Source: an uncultured bacterium (GTDB taxonomy: Bacteria; Cyanobacteriota; Vampirovibrionia; Gastranaerophilales; Gastranaerophilaceae). From it: DNA of 64,000 nucleotides. The DNA lies in the NCBI GenBank assembly GCA_905215335.1, contig CAJMPQ010000003.1, positions 1-64,000 on the forward strand. The letters run 5' to 3'. The notes under the pieces are model-generated. The model ran no database searches. It saw only the letters and a program-made list of their open reading frames with translations, and had not been told where the DNA came from. Each line of letters starts with the position of its first letter. The first letter of the stretch is position 1. Made by a program: the position numbers and the translations under genes. This document shows, piece after piece, positions 43,147-50,938 of this stretch.

Positions 43147-44233
43147 ATGGAAACAGAATTAAAACAAGAATTAAATATTATAAAACCTAAATTTAACACA
43201 TTAAAGGAGTGTCTTTGACCCTGAAAGTATTAACAAAAAACTTTTAACACTTGAACAAGAAATGCAAAATCCTAATATTTGGTCTGATCAAAATAAAGTT
43301 ACCAAACTTGGACAAGAAGTAAAAGAATATAAAGAAACACTTGAATTATTATCACACTGGGAACAAATAATTGAAGATTGCGAAACTTCACTAGAATTAA
43401 AAGATAGTGAATTAATAACAACAAGTTATAATGAAATAAAGATTTTAAAAGCTGAACTTGAAAAATTTGAACTTCAACAAATGCTTTCCGGAGAATATGA
43501 CAATGCCGATGCAATTCTAACAATAAATTCTGGAGCTGGAGGTACAGATGCCCAAGACTGGGCTAGTATGCTACTTAGAATGTATATTAGATGGGCTGAA
43601 TCAAGAAACTGGAAAGTTGAGCTACTAGACAAACTAGATGGCGAAGAAGCAGGCATCAAGTCAGCCACTATCAAAATTTCTGGCAAGTATGCTTTTGGAT
43701 ATTCTAAAGCTGAAAAAGGTGTGCACCGACTAGTAAGAATATCCCCATTCAATGCTAATGGAAAAAGACAAACAAGTTTTGCTTCTGTAGAAGTTGCGCC
43801 AATAATCGAAGATTTTGAAAAAACAATAAACATCCCACCTGACGATTTAGAAATAACAACAATGAGATCTGGCGGCGCGGGTGGACAAAATGTTAATAAA
43901 GTAGAAACCGCCGTAAGAATTTTACACAAACCAACGGGCATAGTTGTAAAATGCCAACAAGAAAGATCTCAATTACAAAACAAAGAATATGCAATGCAAA
44001 TCCTAGTATCAAAGCTTTTAGCAATAAAAGAAGCTGAACACGAAAAAAAACTTGCAGAAATAAAAGGAGATACCTCTGACATAAACTTTGGATCACAAAT
44101 CAGATCTTATGTATTTCATCCATATAAAATGGTAAAAGATCACAGAACAGGATACGAAATAGGTAATGTTGATGCTGTTATGGATGGAGAGTTAGATGGT
44201 TTTGTTGAAAGTTATTTAAGAAGTTTAAAGTAA
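43147..44233 (+). CDS. prfB: Peptide chain release factor 2 with programmed +1 frameshift
   Basis: ATG 43147 opens 23 codons ending CTT, then an in-frame TGA at 43216. An internal Shine-Dalgarno-like AAGGAG (43205-43210) precedes CTTTGAC, the classical RF2 autoregulatory site. A +1 shift continues as DPESINKKLL and yields about 361 residues. The body has SGAGGTDAQDWASMLLRMY, the stop-codon-recognising SPF in RISPFNANGKRQTSFASV and the GGQ in RSGGAGGQNVNKVETAVRI. RF2 ends translation at UGA/UAA, so UGA is a real stop in this organism. TTGCAA (43111), a 17-nt spacer and TAAAAT (43134-43139) put the transcription start at the ATG. Confidence 0.97.
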
Positions 44234-44295
44234 TTCATTATTTTTTAAAGCTATGATAGAATAATAGAGGCTAAAAATTAAGAAAAGAGGGTTTT

Positions 44296-45402
44296 ATGGA
44301 AGAAATACAAAATCAAGAAATTACAATGAAAGATATTTTAAAACATTATCTATCATCAATTTTTATATATGGTGTTATATTATTAGCAATAACATTTTGC
44401 CCTGCATATTCGCAAACAGTTGAAAATCCTCACTTTAATTATGTAATATTTTTCTTGATTTATTACATTTGTTATATAATTTTTGCACTACCAATATATG
44501 TATACAAAAAACCAAAATCACTATTAAACTCTAGAAGCATAACTGTTATTAACTATTTCAAAAGACAATTCAATAAAAAAGAAACAACTGAAGAATGGTT
44601 AAGTAATATTGAACCAAATGAAAATGAAAAACAAGCTCTAACAATATTTTTTATGCAAACCTTCTTTGGAACTTATTGTATAAACCTTCTTTGTAATAAA
44701 TTTTTACCAAGCCTAGAATATAAGTACCAATTTTTAAAAGAAATGTTTGTTCAAGCGTGGAATTACACACACTCTGCAGGATTATTCCTGGGAACTATTC
44801 AATACATAGATGATACATCTGACATGTGGTTATCAATAATAATAATGTTAACTTTGATAGTTTATGCTTTCAGCTATCTATCAGATACCGTATATTTAAA
44901 AAACAAAATAAAATCTATAGATACAACACCATTAGGAATAATCTCAAATATTATATGCTTTTTCCCGGTAACAATATTAACTAACAAAATTATTATTACA
45001 AACCAAGCAGAACTTATGCCTGTTGAAAACATAACACTAAGAACAACTTTAAATGTATTAATAGTTTTAGCTAATCTTATAGGACTTATTGCAATATTAC
45101 GTCTTGGTACCAGATGTGGTAACCTAACAAACAGAGGAATTGTAACGGGTTTCCCATATAACATTGTTAGACACCCTAGTTACATAATGGAAGCATGTTA
45201 CATTTTTCTAACTGCAATACCTATATTTTTTATAATAGATTATACAATATTAGAAAAAATACTAATGGGACTAGGTGCTTTAATATATATATTTGTATTG
45301 TACCTTCGAGCTATAACAGAAGAACGTCATTTAATTAAAGATCCAGAATACAAAGAATATATTGAAAAAGTAAAATACAGATTTATACCAAAACTATTCT
45401 AA
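44296..45402 (+). CDS. Integral membrane isoprenylcysteine methyltransferase-like (ICMT/PEMT) protein
   Basis: The 368-residue protein has several membrane helices (near 18-36, 46-64, 115-130, 165-185, 205-225, 250-270, 295-320). The C-terminal ICMT/PEMT block has RLGTRCGNLTNRGIV, the SAM-binding NIVRHPSYIMEACY and the closing TEERHLIKDPEYKEYIEKVKYRFIP. It probably methylates a lipid or membrane-associated small molecule. AGAGGG precedes ATG. A strong terminator follows. Confidence 0.82.
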   Translation: MEEIQNQEITMKDILKHYLSSIFIYGVILLAITFCPAYSQTVENPHFNYVIFFLIYYICYIIFALPIYVYKKPKSLLNSRSITVINYFKRQFNKKETTEEWLSNIEPNENEKQALTIFFMQTFFGTYCINLLCNKFLPSLEYKYQFLKEMFVQAWNYTHSAGLFLGTIQYIDDTSDMWLSIIIMLTLIVYAFSYLSDTVYLKNKIKSIDTTPLGIISNIICFFPVTILTNKIIITNQAELMPVENITLRTTLNVLIVLANLIGLIAILRLGTRCGNLTNRGIVTGFPYNIVRHPSYIMEACYIFLTAIPIFFIIDYTILEKILMGLGALIYIFVLYLRAITEERHLIKDPEYKEYIEKVKYRFIPKLF

Positions 45403-45420
45403 AAAAATAAACAAATAATA

Positions 45421-45463
45421 AAAAAGAACATGAAATTATAGCAATTAATTTCATGTTCTTTTT
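45421..45463 (+). terminator. Terminator after the ICMT-like gene
   Basis: An 18-bp stem AAAAAGAACATGAAATTA with its complement (45446-45463), 7-nt loop, ending in T residues. Confidence 0.9.
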
Positions 45464-45473
45464 TATTAACAAT

Positions 45474-46109
45474 ATGCAAAACCAAGTCTCTTTTACTTCA
45501 AATATAAAATTTGTAGATCCTTATCACTTCTTGAAAATACGTAAAGGTGATAGAATTGGATATAAACATAACGAAATAAACATACTTAAATCCCCTAGAT
45601 TTTATTCAGAAGAAATAAGAACATGTACTGGCGGCGGCCTGGTAAATCCTCAAATCGAAGCCGAAGGATTTCATTTTTGGGATGATCTAAAAAACAAAAA
45701 AAATTTCAACATAATTATAAATTCTTTGTTTCGTTTTATAAAAAATCCCCAACAAGCATTACTAATTGGAAGTAAAGACTTAAATTCTAATCCTCTATCT
45801 ATAGAACAATTTCAAAAAATAAAACAAATATTTCTGGAAAGAATACCAAACATCACAATATTTGAAAAACATCAATTTAGAAACTCAGAATCTCACTACC
45901 ACTATAGCTTAAAAGATGACACTTGGACAATTTGTTCTACATTCAATACTCCTGATGATATTTCCAGACACTCAATTAAAACTATAGATGACTTGAAAAC
46001 CTGTTTTGAACATATTCAAATTTCACCACAAGATAAACTTTATATAAGTAATAAAGAAATTACTCCAAAAGATTATCCGGATATATTTAAAATTAATGAT
46101 GGTAATTAA
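45474..46109 (+). CDS. Uncharacterised lineage-specific protein with N-terminal SFTS motif
   Basis: The 211-residue protein starts MQNQVSFTSNIKFVDPYHF, sharing the N-terminal motif of the 20334 protein. It appears soluble with a mixed alpha/beta pattern: RTCTGGGLVNPQIEAEGFHFWDDL, QALLIGSKDLNSNPLS, NITIFEKHQF, SHYHYSLKDDTWTICS, FEHIQISPQDKLYIS. The GGG turn, the HFWDD segment and the closing block resemble a small enzyme or binding domain, but I do not recognise it. The start lies just after the previous terminator and no Shine-Dalgarno is visible. It overlaps the convergent PHP gene by 4 bp. Confidence 0.65.
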   Translation: MQNQVSFTSNIKFVDPYHFLKIRKGDRIGYKHNEINILKSPRFYSEEIRTCTGGGLVNPQIEAEGFHFWDDLKNKKNFNIIINSLFRFIKNPQQALLIGSKDLNSNPLSIEQFQKIKQIFLERIPNITIFEKHQFRNSESHYHYSLKDDTWTICSTFNTPDDISRHSIKTIDDLKTCFEHIQISPQDKLYISNKEITPKDYPDIFKINDGN

Positions 46110-46942
46110 AATATAGTTTTTCTATGGCTATCAGTGCCACCAGTTACAAACATTTTAAATTGTTTAATAAATTTATCCAACATTGGTTTTATAGCATTAA
46201 CATACTCGCTATCCCATTTTGAATATTGATAATTTCCTTCAACACCATTTATACCATTAGCCTTTAGAAAAGTAAAAAAATCTTCATTTATTTTATCTGG
46301 AGTAACAATAGGATGCGCCCATGAAAAAATACCACCAGCATCCATTACTTTTTTAGCCTCTGACACATTATTCTTGGAAGCAAACCCTTTCATCAAAGAC
46401 TGGATATTTTTATCAAATGGATTAAACCCTAAACCTACAGCTTCAAAAGCACTATATGGCTCTTTATACCCATGAAACATAAACTCACATCCACTTATAA
46501 ATTTAAAATCTTTGTACTTATCTGGATTTTGAGCTATTAAAGCAATAACTTCTTTAACACTATCAATTTTATCATGATCAGTAATTGAAGCTGAAAAAGC
46601 CGGTAAACCATCATTATTTTTACCAGATTTAACAATATTTTTTGCCCAGTCAACACATTGCTCAAGAAATTCTATTGGAGTTAAACTTCCATCAGAAGCC
46701 TTCGTATGAAGGTGAAAATTTGCCCTAAAATTATCACCTACCTCATATTGAAAAGGCTTTAATTTATTAATAATTGTTTTAACCTCATCTGGACCTGCAA
46801 CAGACGCTAAATCTTGAATTTTACAATCTATACCAAACGAATCTTTTAACCCTAATTGCAAAGACTTTTTATAATTCAAATCTTTTAAATAATATCCCCT
46901 TTTCAAAGACAACTGATTATTTAATTTATTTACAGAAACCAT
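46106..46942 (-). CDS. PHP-domain protein (second in the window)
   Basis: The 278-residue protein has an N-terminal helical region of about 75 residues followed by PHP metal motifs: NFHLHTKASDGSLTPIEFL, SASITDHDKIDSVKEV, KFISGCEFMF, GGIFSWAHPIV, GINGVEGNYQY and FVTGGTDSH. It is shorter at the end than the enzyme at 10144, stopping soon after the TDSH motif. The active-site histidines and aspartates appear present, so it is probably a phosphoesterase of unknown substrate. Confidence 0.82.
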   Translation of the reverse strand: MVSVNKLNNQLSLKRGYYLKDLNYKKSLQLGLKDSFGIDCKIQDLASVAGPDEVKTIINKLKPFQYEVGDNFRANFHLHTKASDGSLTPIEFLEQCVDWAKNIVKSGKNNDGLPAFSASITDHDKIDSVKEVIALIAQNPDKYKDFKFISGCEFMFHGYKEPYSAFEAVGLGFNPFDKNIQSLMKGFASKNNVSEAKKVMDAGGIFSWAHPIVTPDKINEDFFTFLKANGINGVEGNYQYSKWDSEYVNAIKPMLDKFIKQFKMFVTGGTDSHRKTIF

Positions 46943-47064
46943 GCACCAAGTCTAACATAAAACATCTCCATTTACCACAAAACAACAAAACCGAACAATT
47001 AAATATTTTTAAATAACAAAAAAAGTTTTTGAGAGTTTTTATATTTGTAAGAAAGGTCAATGAG

Positions 47065-47880
47065 ATGACAAGAATATCGAAAATAGGTTTTTTATTTAAA
47101 AAAGTTCCAAATACTGTAAAAACATCCGATTTAGGTTATGTTCATAGTAATGGTCAAATAAGTTTTCAAAATCCAACTTCCGCATATAATTATTCAAAAA
47201 ATAGAATTCTGCAAGCACTTCATTCTCAAAATCCTTTTGAAAGAGGTTTAGCGATAAATGGCCCATGTATAATAAAAGAAGTAGATGGGACCCAAAATAC
47301 AATCTTTATTCAAGAAGAATACTTAAATATCAGTGACTATTTTATTCACGGACACCCCGAAGATACGCCAATAAGCATTATCGATTTACAAGGTTTCATT
47401 ACATCACACCTAAAATCAATAATTGCTTTAAATACAAAAGGAGAATATTCAAAACTAGAATTAACACACAAAAAAAATATGCATATAAATTCTAGAGGGA
47501 AAAAAGATAAAAAAGCTATTCATTTTGCACCAAAGCCTATTGTTTATATCGCAACAAATGATTATAACAATTATATGTTGGAATTAGAAAAAGATTACAC
47601 CCACAAAATAAATAAACATAACAAAAAAATTAACAAAATCATAAAAAATACAACTAAAGAGAATCGAAATGTAATATATAATTATTTAAATAAATATGAA
47701 ACAGATAATACAATACCAAAGAGTGACCCGCCTGAAGAGTTTCGTAATTTATATAAAGAATATACCGAAATAAACCAACAATACCTAAAAGAAGGCATTA
47801 TTAAAACCCATGAATTTTGGGAATTATATGCTAAAAAATATAATTTAAAATATTCAACAAACTTCTCAAATTTAAAATAA
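47065..47880 (+). CDS. Uncharacterised protein with a JAMM-like HxHP...SxxD motif
   Basis: The 271-residue protein (ATG 47065 with AGAAAGG upstream; an earlier TTG lacks one) starts MTRISKIGFLFKKVP. It has a GQISFQNPTSAYNYSKN stretch near residue 30. Residues 91-107 read DYFIHGHPEDTPISIID, giving H95-x-H97-P and S104-x2-D107. The following strand SIIALNTKGEYSKLEL resembles that of JAB/MPN metalloprotease folds. A candidate upstream Glu is E60. The C-terminal half is Lys/Asn-rich and helical. Function unknown. Confidence 0.65.
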   Translation: MTRISKIGFLFKKVPNTVKTSDLGYVHSNGQISFQNPTSAYNYSKNRILQALHSQNPFERGLAINGPCIIKEVDGTQNTIFIQEEYLNISDYFIHGHPEDTPISIIDLQGFITSHLKSIIALNTKGEYSKLELTHKKNMHINSRGKKDKKAIHFAPKPIVYIATNDYNNYMLELEKDYTHKINKHNKKINKIIKNTTKENRNVIYNYLNKYETDNTIPKSDPPEEFRNLYKEYTEINQQYLKEGIIKTHEFWELYAKKYNLKYSTNFSNLK

Positions 47881-47918
47881 AAAACTTATTAATAAAACTA
47901 ATAAATATGCAAATAGGT

Positions 47919-47942
47919 TGTTATTTCAGGCTTGAAATAACA
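47919..47942. terminator. Symmetrical hairpin between convergent genes
   Basis: A 10-bp perfect stem TGTTATTTCA / TGAAATAACA with loop GGCT, between the convergent 47065 and 47983 genes. There is no strong T tract, so termination is only suggested by position. Confidence 0.45.
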
Positions 47943-47982
47943 CTAAAAATCATAGCACAAATTTCTAAAAACCCATAGATAC

Positions 47983-48276
47983 TTACGTCTTATCTGAATA
48001 TCTTATTTGAAAAAGACTTAAAAACGATGCAGCACAACCGGCAGCAACAGCTCCGGCAAATAATGCCTGTAACATTGGATGTTTGACATTATTGGTTTTG
48101 GATTTTAACCCTCGAAAAACATCTACTGAACGAATAACTCCAAGAGAAACAGACATAACACCAATCGTCATAATCTTTTCTTGGTTCATTTTCAAACTCA
48201 ATTGTTTTTGTGATGAGGCCTTTTTTGTACTCATAAAATTTATATAATTATTACCAATAGGAGATACTTTAAGCAT
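47983..48276 (-). CDS. Small membrane protein, lineage-specific
   Basis: The 97-residue protein starts MLKVSPIGNNYINFMSTKKASS. The INFMS resembles the INFTS/SFTS motif of neighbours. Two weakly hydrophobic helices follow (about 35-52, IMTIGVMSVSLGVIRSV, and 70-88, ALFAGAVAAGCAASFLSLF). GGAGGGTTG lies upstream of ATG. No family recognised. Confidence 0.6.
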   Translation of the reverse strand: MLKVSPIGNNYINFMSTKKASSQKQLSLKMNQEKIMTIGVMSVSLGVIRSVDVFRGLKSKTNNVKHPMLQALFAGAVAAGCAASFLSLFQIRYSDKT

Positions 48277-48622
48277 GAATCAACCCTCCATCTAAAAAGC
48301 TATTTTTATTCAAGATTTCAAAACCCCTACCATTTACAATAGATAAAACTTTTTATAATTGCAAGTTTTTATTAATAACAGTCATAATATTCTTAACTAG
48401 TCAAGAATAGATTTACCCGATGTTCTTTAATATTAATCATTATAAACCAAGTTATTTGTAAAGAAACAACTTAAATGATTATTTGTAACAGTAAAAACGA
48501 GTATTGGGAAAATTAAAGTTTATATTTTGTTTTTGCTAATGCTGTTGTTTTATTGGTTCCTATAAATTCTTAGTTTTAAATTTTAATAGCAAAAAATATT
48601 TTTTACGTGTTTCTATCTATAT
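48277..48622. other. Gene-free stretch with repeat copy 1 and AT-rich promoter region
   Basis: This 346-bp gap holds the first 38-bp repeat copy (48419-48456). A small inverted repeat TATTCTT...AAGAATA lies just left of it (about 48389-48410). T-rich sequence then leads to the radical SAM gene. A TATCTATAT immediately before ATG 48623 may be its -10. No credible coding frame is seen. Confidence 0.55.
48419..48456. repeat. 38-bp direct repeat, copy 1
   Basis: The sequence from GATGTTCTTTAAT to CCAAGTTATT recurs at 50165-50202 with one mismatch (A versus C at the 14th base). The two copies bracket the radical SAM gene. Confidence 0.85.
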
Positions 48623-50074
48623 ATGAGAATATTACCTGTTAATTTATCAAGTTTAAATAATTGTAAAGATTTAAACCATAATTCAAATACATCTTCAATA
48701 TCTCAAAATGATGAGATACATTCTTCTTTTGAGTTATCTAATCATTTTTATATGCCGATTAGTTTTACTTCAGAAGATTTAGAATACAAAAGGGCTAAAC
48801 AGTATTTAGATAATGAAATTTATATTAATGGTGTTCCCAGTGCTATAAAAGAATTGGATTTAAACAAGTTAAACGGCATACAAAATGGTATAAAAATATT
48901 TGATGGTTTGAATATGAAAGAAATCGCCTTTCTTTGTGATCAATTAAGTGAAATTGCGGTTTACCGTGGTTGCAGCGGTTATTGCGGACATTGCTATGTT
49001 GATGCAAAAAAACCGATTAAAGAAGATGATCATCATATCAACAGAATGTCTTTTGAAGATTATAAGTTATTGACTGATGGTTTCAAAACTTTACGAGATC
49101 GTCTTGGTTTCTCTCCTTCTAATTATTTGTATTATGAAATTTCATTGTTTCGTGATGCTGATTGTTTGGAGATGGAATTGAAAGATAAAAAAGGTAATAC
49201 CTACGATTTTATTGATTTAGCAAATATGGCAAATGATGCTTTTGATAAAAAGGTTTTATTTGATACACATGGGTGGAGCAAATCAAATACAAAATTACAA
49301 AAACGTGCTGAAAAATTTGTTGAATATTATTCAAAGCCCGAAAATGCCAATAAATTATCTCAAATAAATATCTCTATAAATCCGTTTAGTTGGCTAAATA
49401 TGCAAGTTGTGAAGGCTGTAAAAGAAAAGGATTTTGAAAAAGCTCAACGTAATGCAGAAATTTATTCTTCCAGAATGGCGAATGTTTTATTTACATTCAC
49501 ACCGCTTTTAAAGAATAAAAATTTTGATATTATTGTGCGTGCATTTTCAGATGATTTGAATGCTGATTTTGCTGTTGGCTATAGAGTTTCTGATATTAGG
49601 AATCTTAATATGATGATTATTTCAAATTTAGCTAAAATGTATCGCCAAGATTTGAATGGAGATAAAAGGGTTATTAAATCAAAAAAAGACATGTATGAAA
49701 ATCTTGATAAGTTTTTATATCTTCTAAATTCTGAAATCGAAACTAATTTATCAGTTAGTGGCAGATTAAAAAATATTATTCCTAAGGATCATAAAAATCT
49801 TTATAATCGCCAAAAATCTATGCAATGTAGAATGGTAGATGATTATATATTAGATTTATCCAAGAATTTATTTTATAATGCTAATTTTTTAAAAACTATA
49901 GACGCTAATGGACAAATTTATATTACAAATCCATTTGCTGTTATTCCTACTGAATTAAAATTAAATCTTGAAAATAAAGATAAATTGACTGCAAAATTTG
50001 ACAAAGATGAATATCCTGTTTTGCCTAGAAAATTTATTAATAATGCAGAAGATTTTAAAAGTATAAATGATTAA
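48623..50074 (+). CDS. Uncharacterised radical SAM protein
   Basis: The 483-residue protein has a low-complexity N-terminus, the SFTS motif at about residue 50 (FYMPISFTSEDLEY), and then a radical SAM cluster motif C-x3-C-x2-C in YRGCSGYCGHCYVDAKK. LYYEISLFRDADCLEME and FDTHGWSK follow, with segments QINISINPFSWLNM and NVLFTFTPLLKN. A late Cys lies in KSMQCRMVDDY. Substrate unknown. Codons end in T more often and CGT/TTG are more frequent than in adjacent plus-strand genes. With the flanking direct repeats and the adjacent tRNA-Ser this suggests an acquired segment. Confidence 0.8.
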   Translation: MRILPVNLSSLNNCKDLNHNSNTSSISQNDEIHSSFELSNHFYMPISFTSEDLEYKRAKQYLDNEIYINGVPSAIKELDLNKLNGIQNGIKIFDGLNMKEIAFLCDQLSEIAVYRGCSGYCGHCYVDAKKPIKEDDHHINRMSFEDYKLLTDGFKTLRDRLGFSPSNYLYYEISLFRDADCLEMELKDKKGNTYDFIDLANMANDAFDKKVLFDTHGWSKSNTKLQKRAEKFVEYYSKPENANKLSQINISINPFSWLNMQVVKAVKEKDFEKAQRNAEIYSSRMANVLFTFTPLLKNKNFDIIVRAFSDDLNADFAVGYRVSDIRNLNMMIISNLAKMYRQDLNGDKRVIKSKKDMYENLDKFLYLLNSEIETNLSVSGRLKNIIPKDHKNLYNRQKSMQCRMVDDYILDLSKNLFYNANFLKTIDANGQIYITNPFAVIPTELKLNLENKDKLTAKFDKDEYPVLPRKFINNAEDFKSIND

Positions 50075-50186
50075 AAATTTTATCTATAACTTTTTGTGCA
50101 CTTTCTGTTAATTTGTCTTGTAGTTTGAAACTTAATTTATTGAAAACTTTATCATAGGTTAGCAGATGTTCTTTAATCTTAATCAT
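50055..50186 (-). CDS. Possible 43-residue small protein starting inside repeat copy 2
   Basis: On the minus strand ATG at 50186 opens 43 codons to TAA at 50055. The peptide begins MIKIKEHLLTYDKV and continues amphipathic (QDKLTESAQKVIDKI), looking more protein-like than chance. The same start in repeat copy 1 gives MINIKEH and then a stop after 15 codons. A TATAAT overlaps the ATG (TATAATG), so that box cannot be its own -10. It may be the 5' remnant of a larger gene interrupted by the radical SAM segment. Confidence 0.35.
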   Translation of the reverse strand: MIKIKEHLLTYDKVFNKLSFKLQDKLTESAQKVIDKIFNHLYF

Positions 50187-50202
50187 TATAAACCAAGTTA
50201 TT
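50165..50202. repeat. 38-bp direct repeat, copy 2
   Basis: It matches copy 1 (48419-48456) at 37 of 38 positions and lies 49 bp from the 3' end of tRNA-Ser. The segment from copy to copy is 1746 bp. Confidence 0.85.
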
Positions 50203-50213
50203 ATTATTTAAAC

Positions 50214-50244
50214 CACTAAAAAAACCACCTTGATGGTGGCTTTT
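50214..50244 (-). terminator. Terminator after tRNA-Ser
   Basis: On the minus strand AGCCACC-ATCAA-GGTGGTT is followed by TTTTTT, 7 nt past the tRNA. Confidence 0.8.
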
Positions 50245-50250
50245 AAATTA

Positions 50251-50336
50251 GGAGGAGGTGGGATTCGAACCCACGGAACGCTCGCACGTTCGACGGTTTT
50301 CAAGACCGCTCCGATCAACCGCTCTGGCACTCCTCC
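50251..50336 (-). tRNA. tRNA-Ser(UGA)
   Basis: The 86-nt minus-strand sequence folds as a class II tRNA. The acceptor GGAGGAG pairs with CTCCTCC and the anticodon loop is CTTGAAA with anticodon TGA (reads UCA). A long variable arm (CGAACGTGCGAGCGTTCG-like) and the T arm GTGGGTTCGAATCCCAC follow. CCA is not encoded. The long variable arm and anticodon both indicate serine. Confidence 0.96.
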
Positions 50337-50449
50337 AAACGATTATTCAGATTGTATATTTATTGTAGCAATTAAATTTTGAATGTCAAGAACTATTTTT
50401 AAATTAATTGTATGATTTTAATAAAAAAGTCAAATGTTATTATGAACAT

Positions 50450-50938
50450 ATGCAACAATCTAACCAAAAATCAACTAGAATTGCTATTCGTAAAACGCCA
50501 ACTGTTAAGCTTGTATTTTTAAGCATTTTGACTTGCGGAATATATTGGTATATTTGGTTATGGAAACTCACTACTGATATAAATAAATTACTGTCTGAAC
50601 AAGGAAAATGTATTCATAGATATAACTGGTTTTGTACACTAATAGGTTTACAAATAATATCCATAATAATGACAATTAAAGGAATTCAAACAGAATTCAT
50701 AATAAATATTGCAGGTTTTATATGGCTAATTATCAATCTTCTTTTAACTCTACAATTCCTAAAAAATATTGAACGATATGTTAAAGAAAATTTTGATATT
50801 GAACTAAAACATAACGTACTGGGGTGGTTATTTTTTGGAAGTTTTTATATAAACTACAAAATAAACCGACTAAATTTAAGCATAAAAAAAGCAATTCGTG
50901 CTAAAATAAAAAAGCTAAAATATGAGGAACAATCATGA
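50450..50938 (+). CDS. DUF4234-like membrane protein
   Basis: The 162-residue protein has a short hydrophilic N-terminus (MQQSNQKSTRIAIRKTP). The first helix is VKLVFLSILTCGIYWYIWLWKLTTDIN, the DUF4234 signature of a hydrophobic helix with CGIYWYIW followed by a charged turn. Two further helices and a terminal LGWLFFGSFYINYKINRL follow. ATG 50450 is chosen; a TTG upstream lacks support. The end overlaps the next gene by 4 bp (ATGA). Function unknown. Confidence 0.75.
   Translation: MQQSNQKSTRIAIRKTPTVKLVFLSILTCGIYWYIWLWKLTTDINKLLSEQGKCIHRYNWFCTLIGLQIISIIMTIKGIQTEFIINIAGFIWLIINLLLTLQFLKNIERYVKENFDIELKHNVLGWLFFGSFYINYKINRLNLSIKKAIRAKIKKLKYEEQS

Noticed and set aside
43147..43260. prfB as a pseudogene because of an in-frame TGA
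   Set aside because: AAGGAG plus CTTTGAC is the classical programmed +1 frameshift site and the full-length product has intact SPF and GGQ motifs.
43474..43941. A 155-codon minus-strand frame opposite prfB
   Set aside because: It is antisense to the conserved catalytic region of RF2 and has no promoter or ribosome site.
50251..50336. tRNA-Ser 3' end as the attachment site of the adjacent segment
   Set aside because: The direct repeats do not include any tRNA sequence and no integrase gene is present, so classical tRNA-targeted phage integration is not supported.
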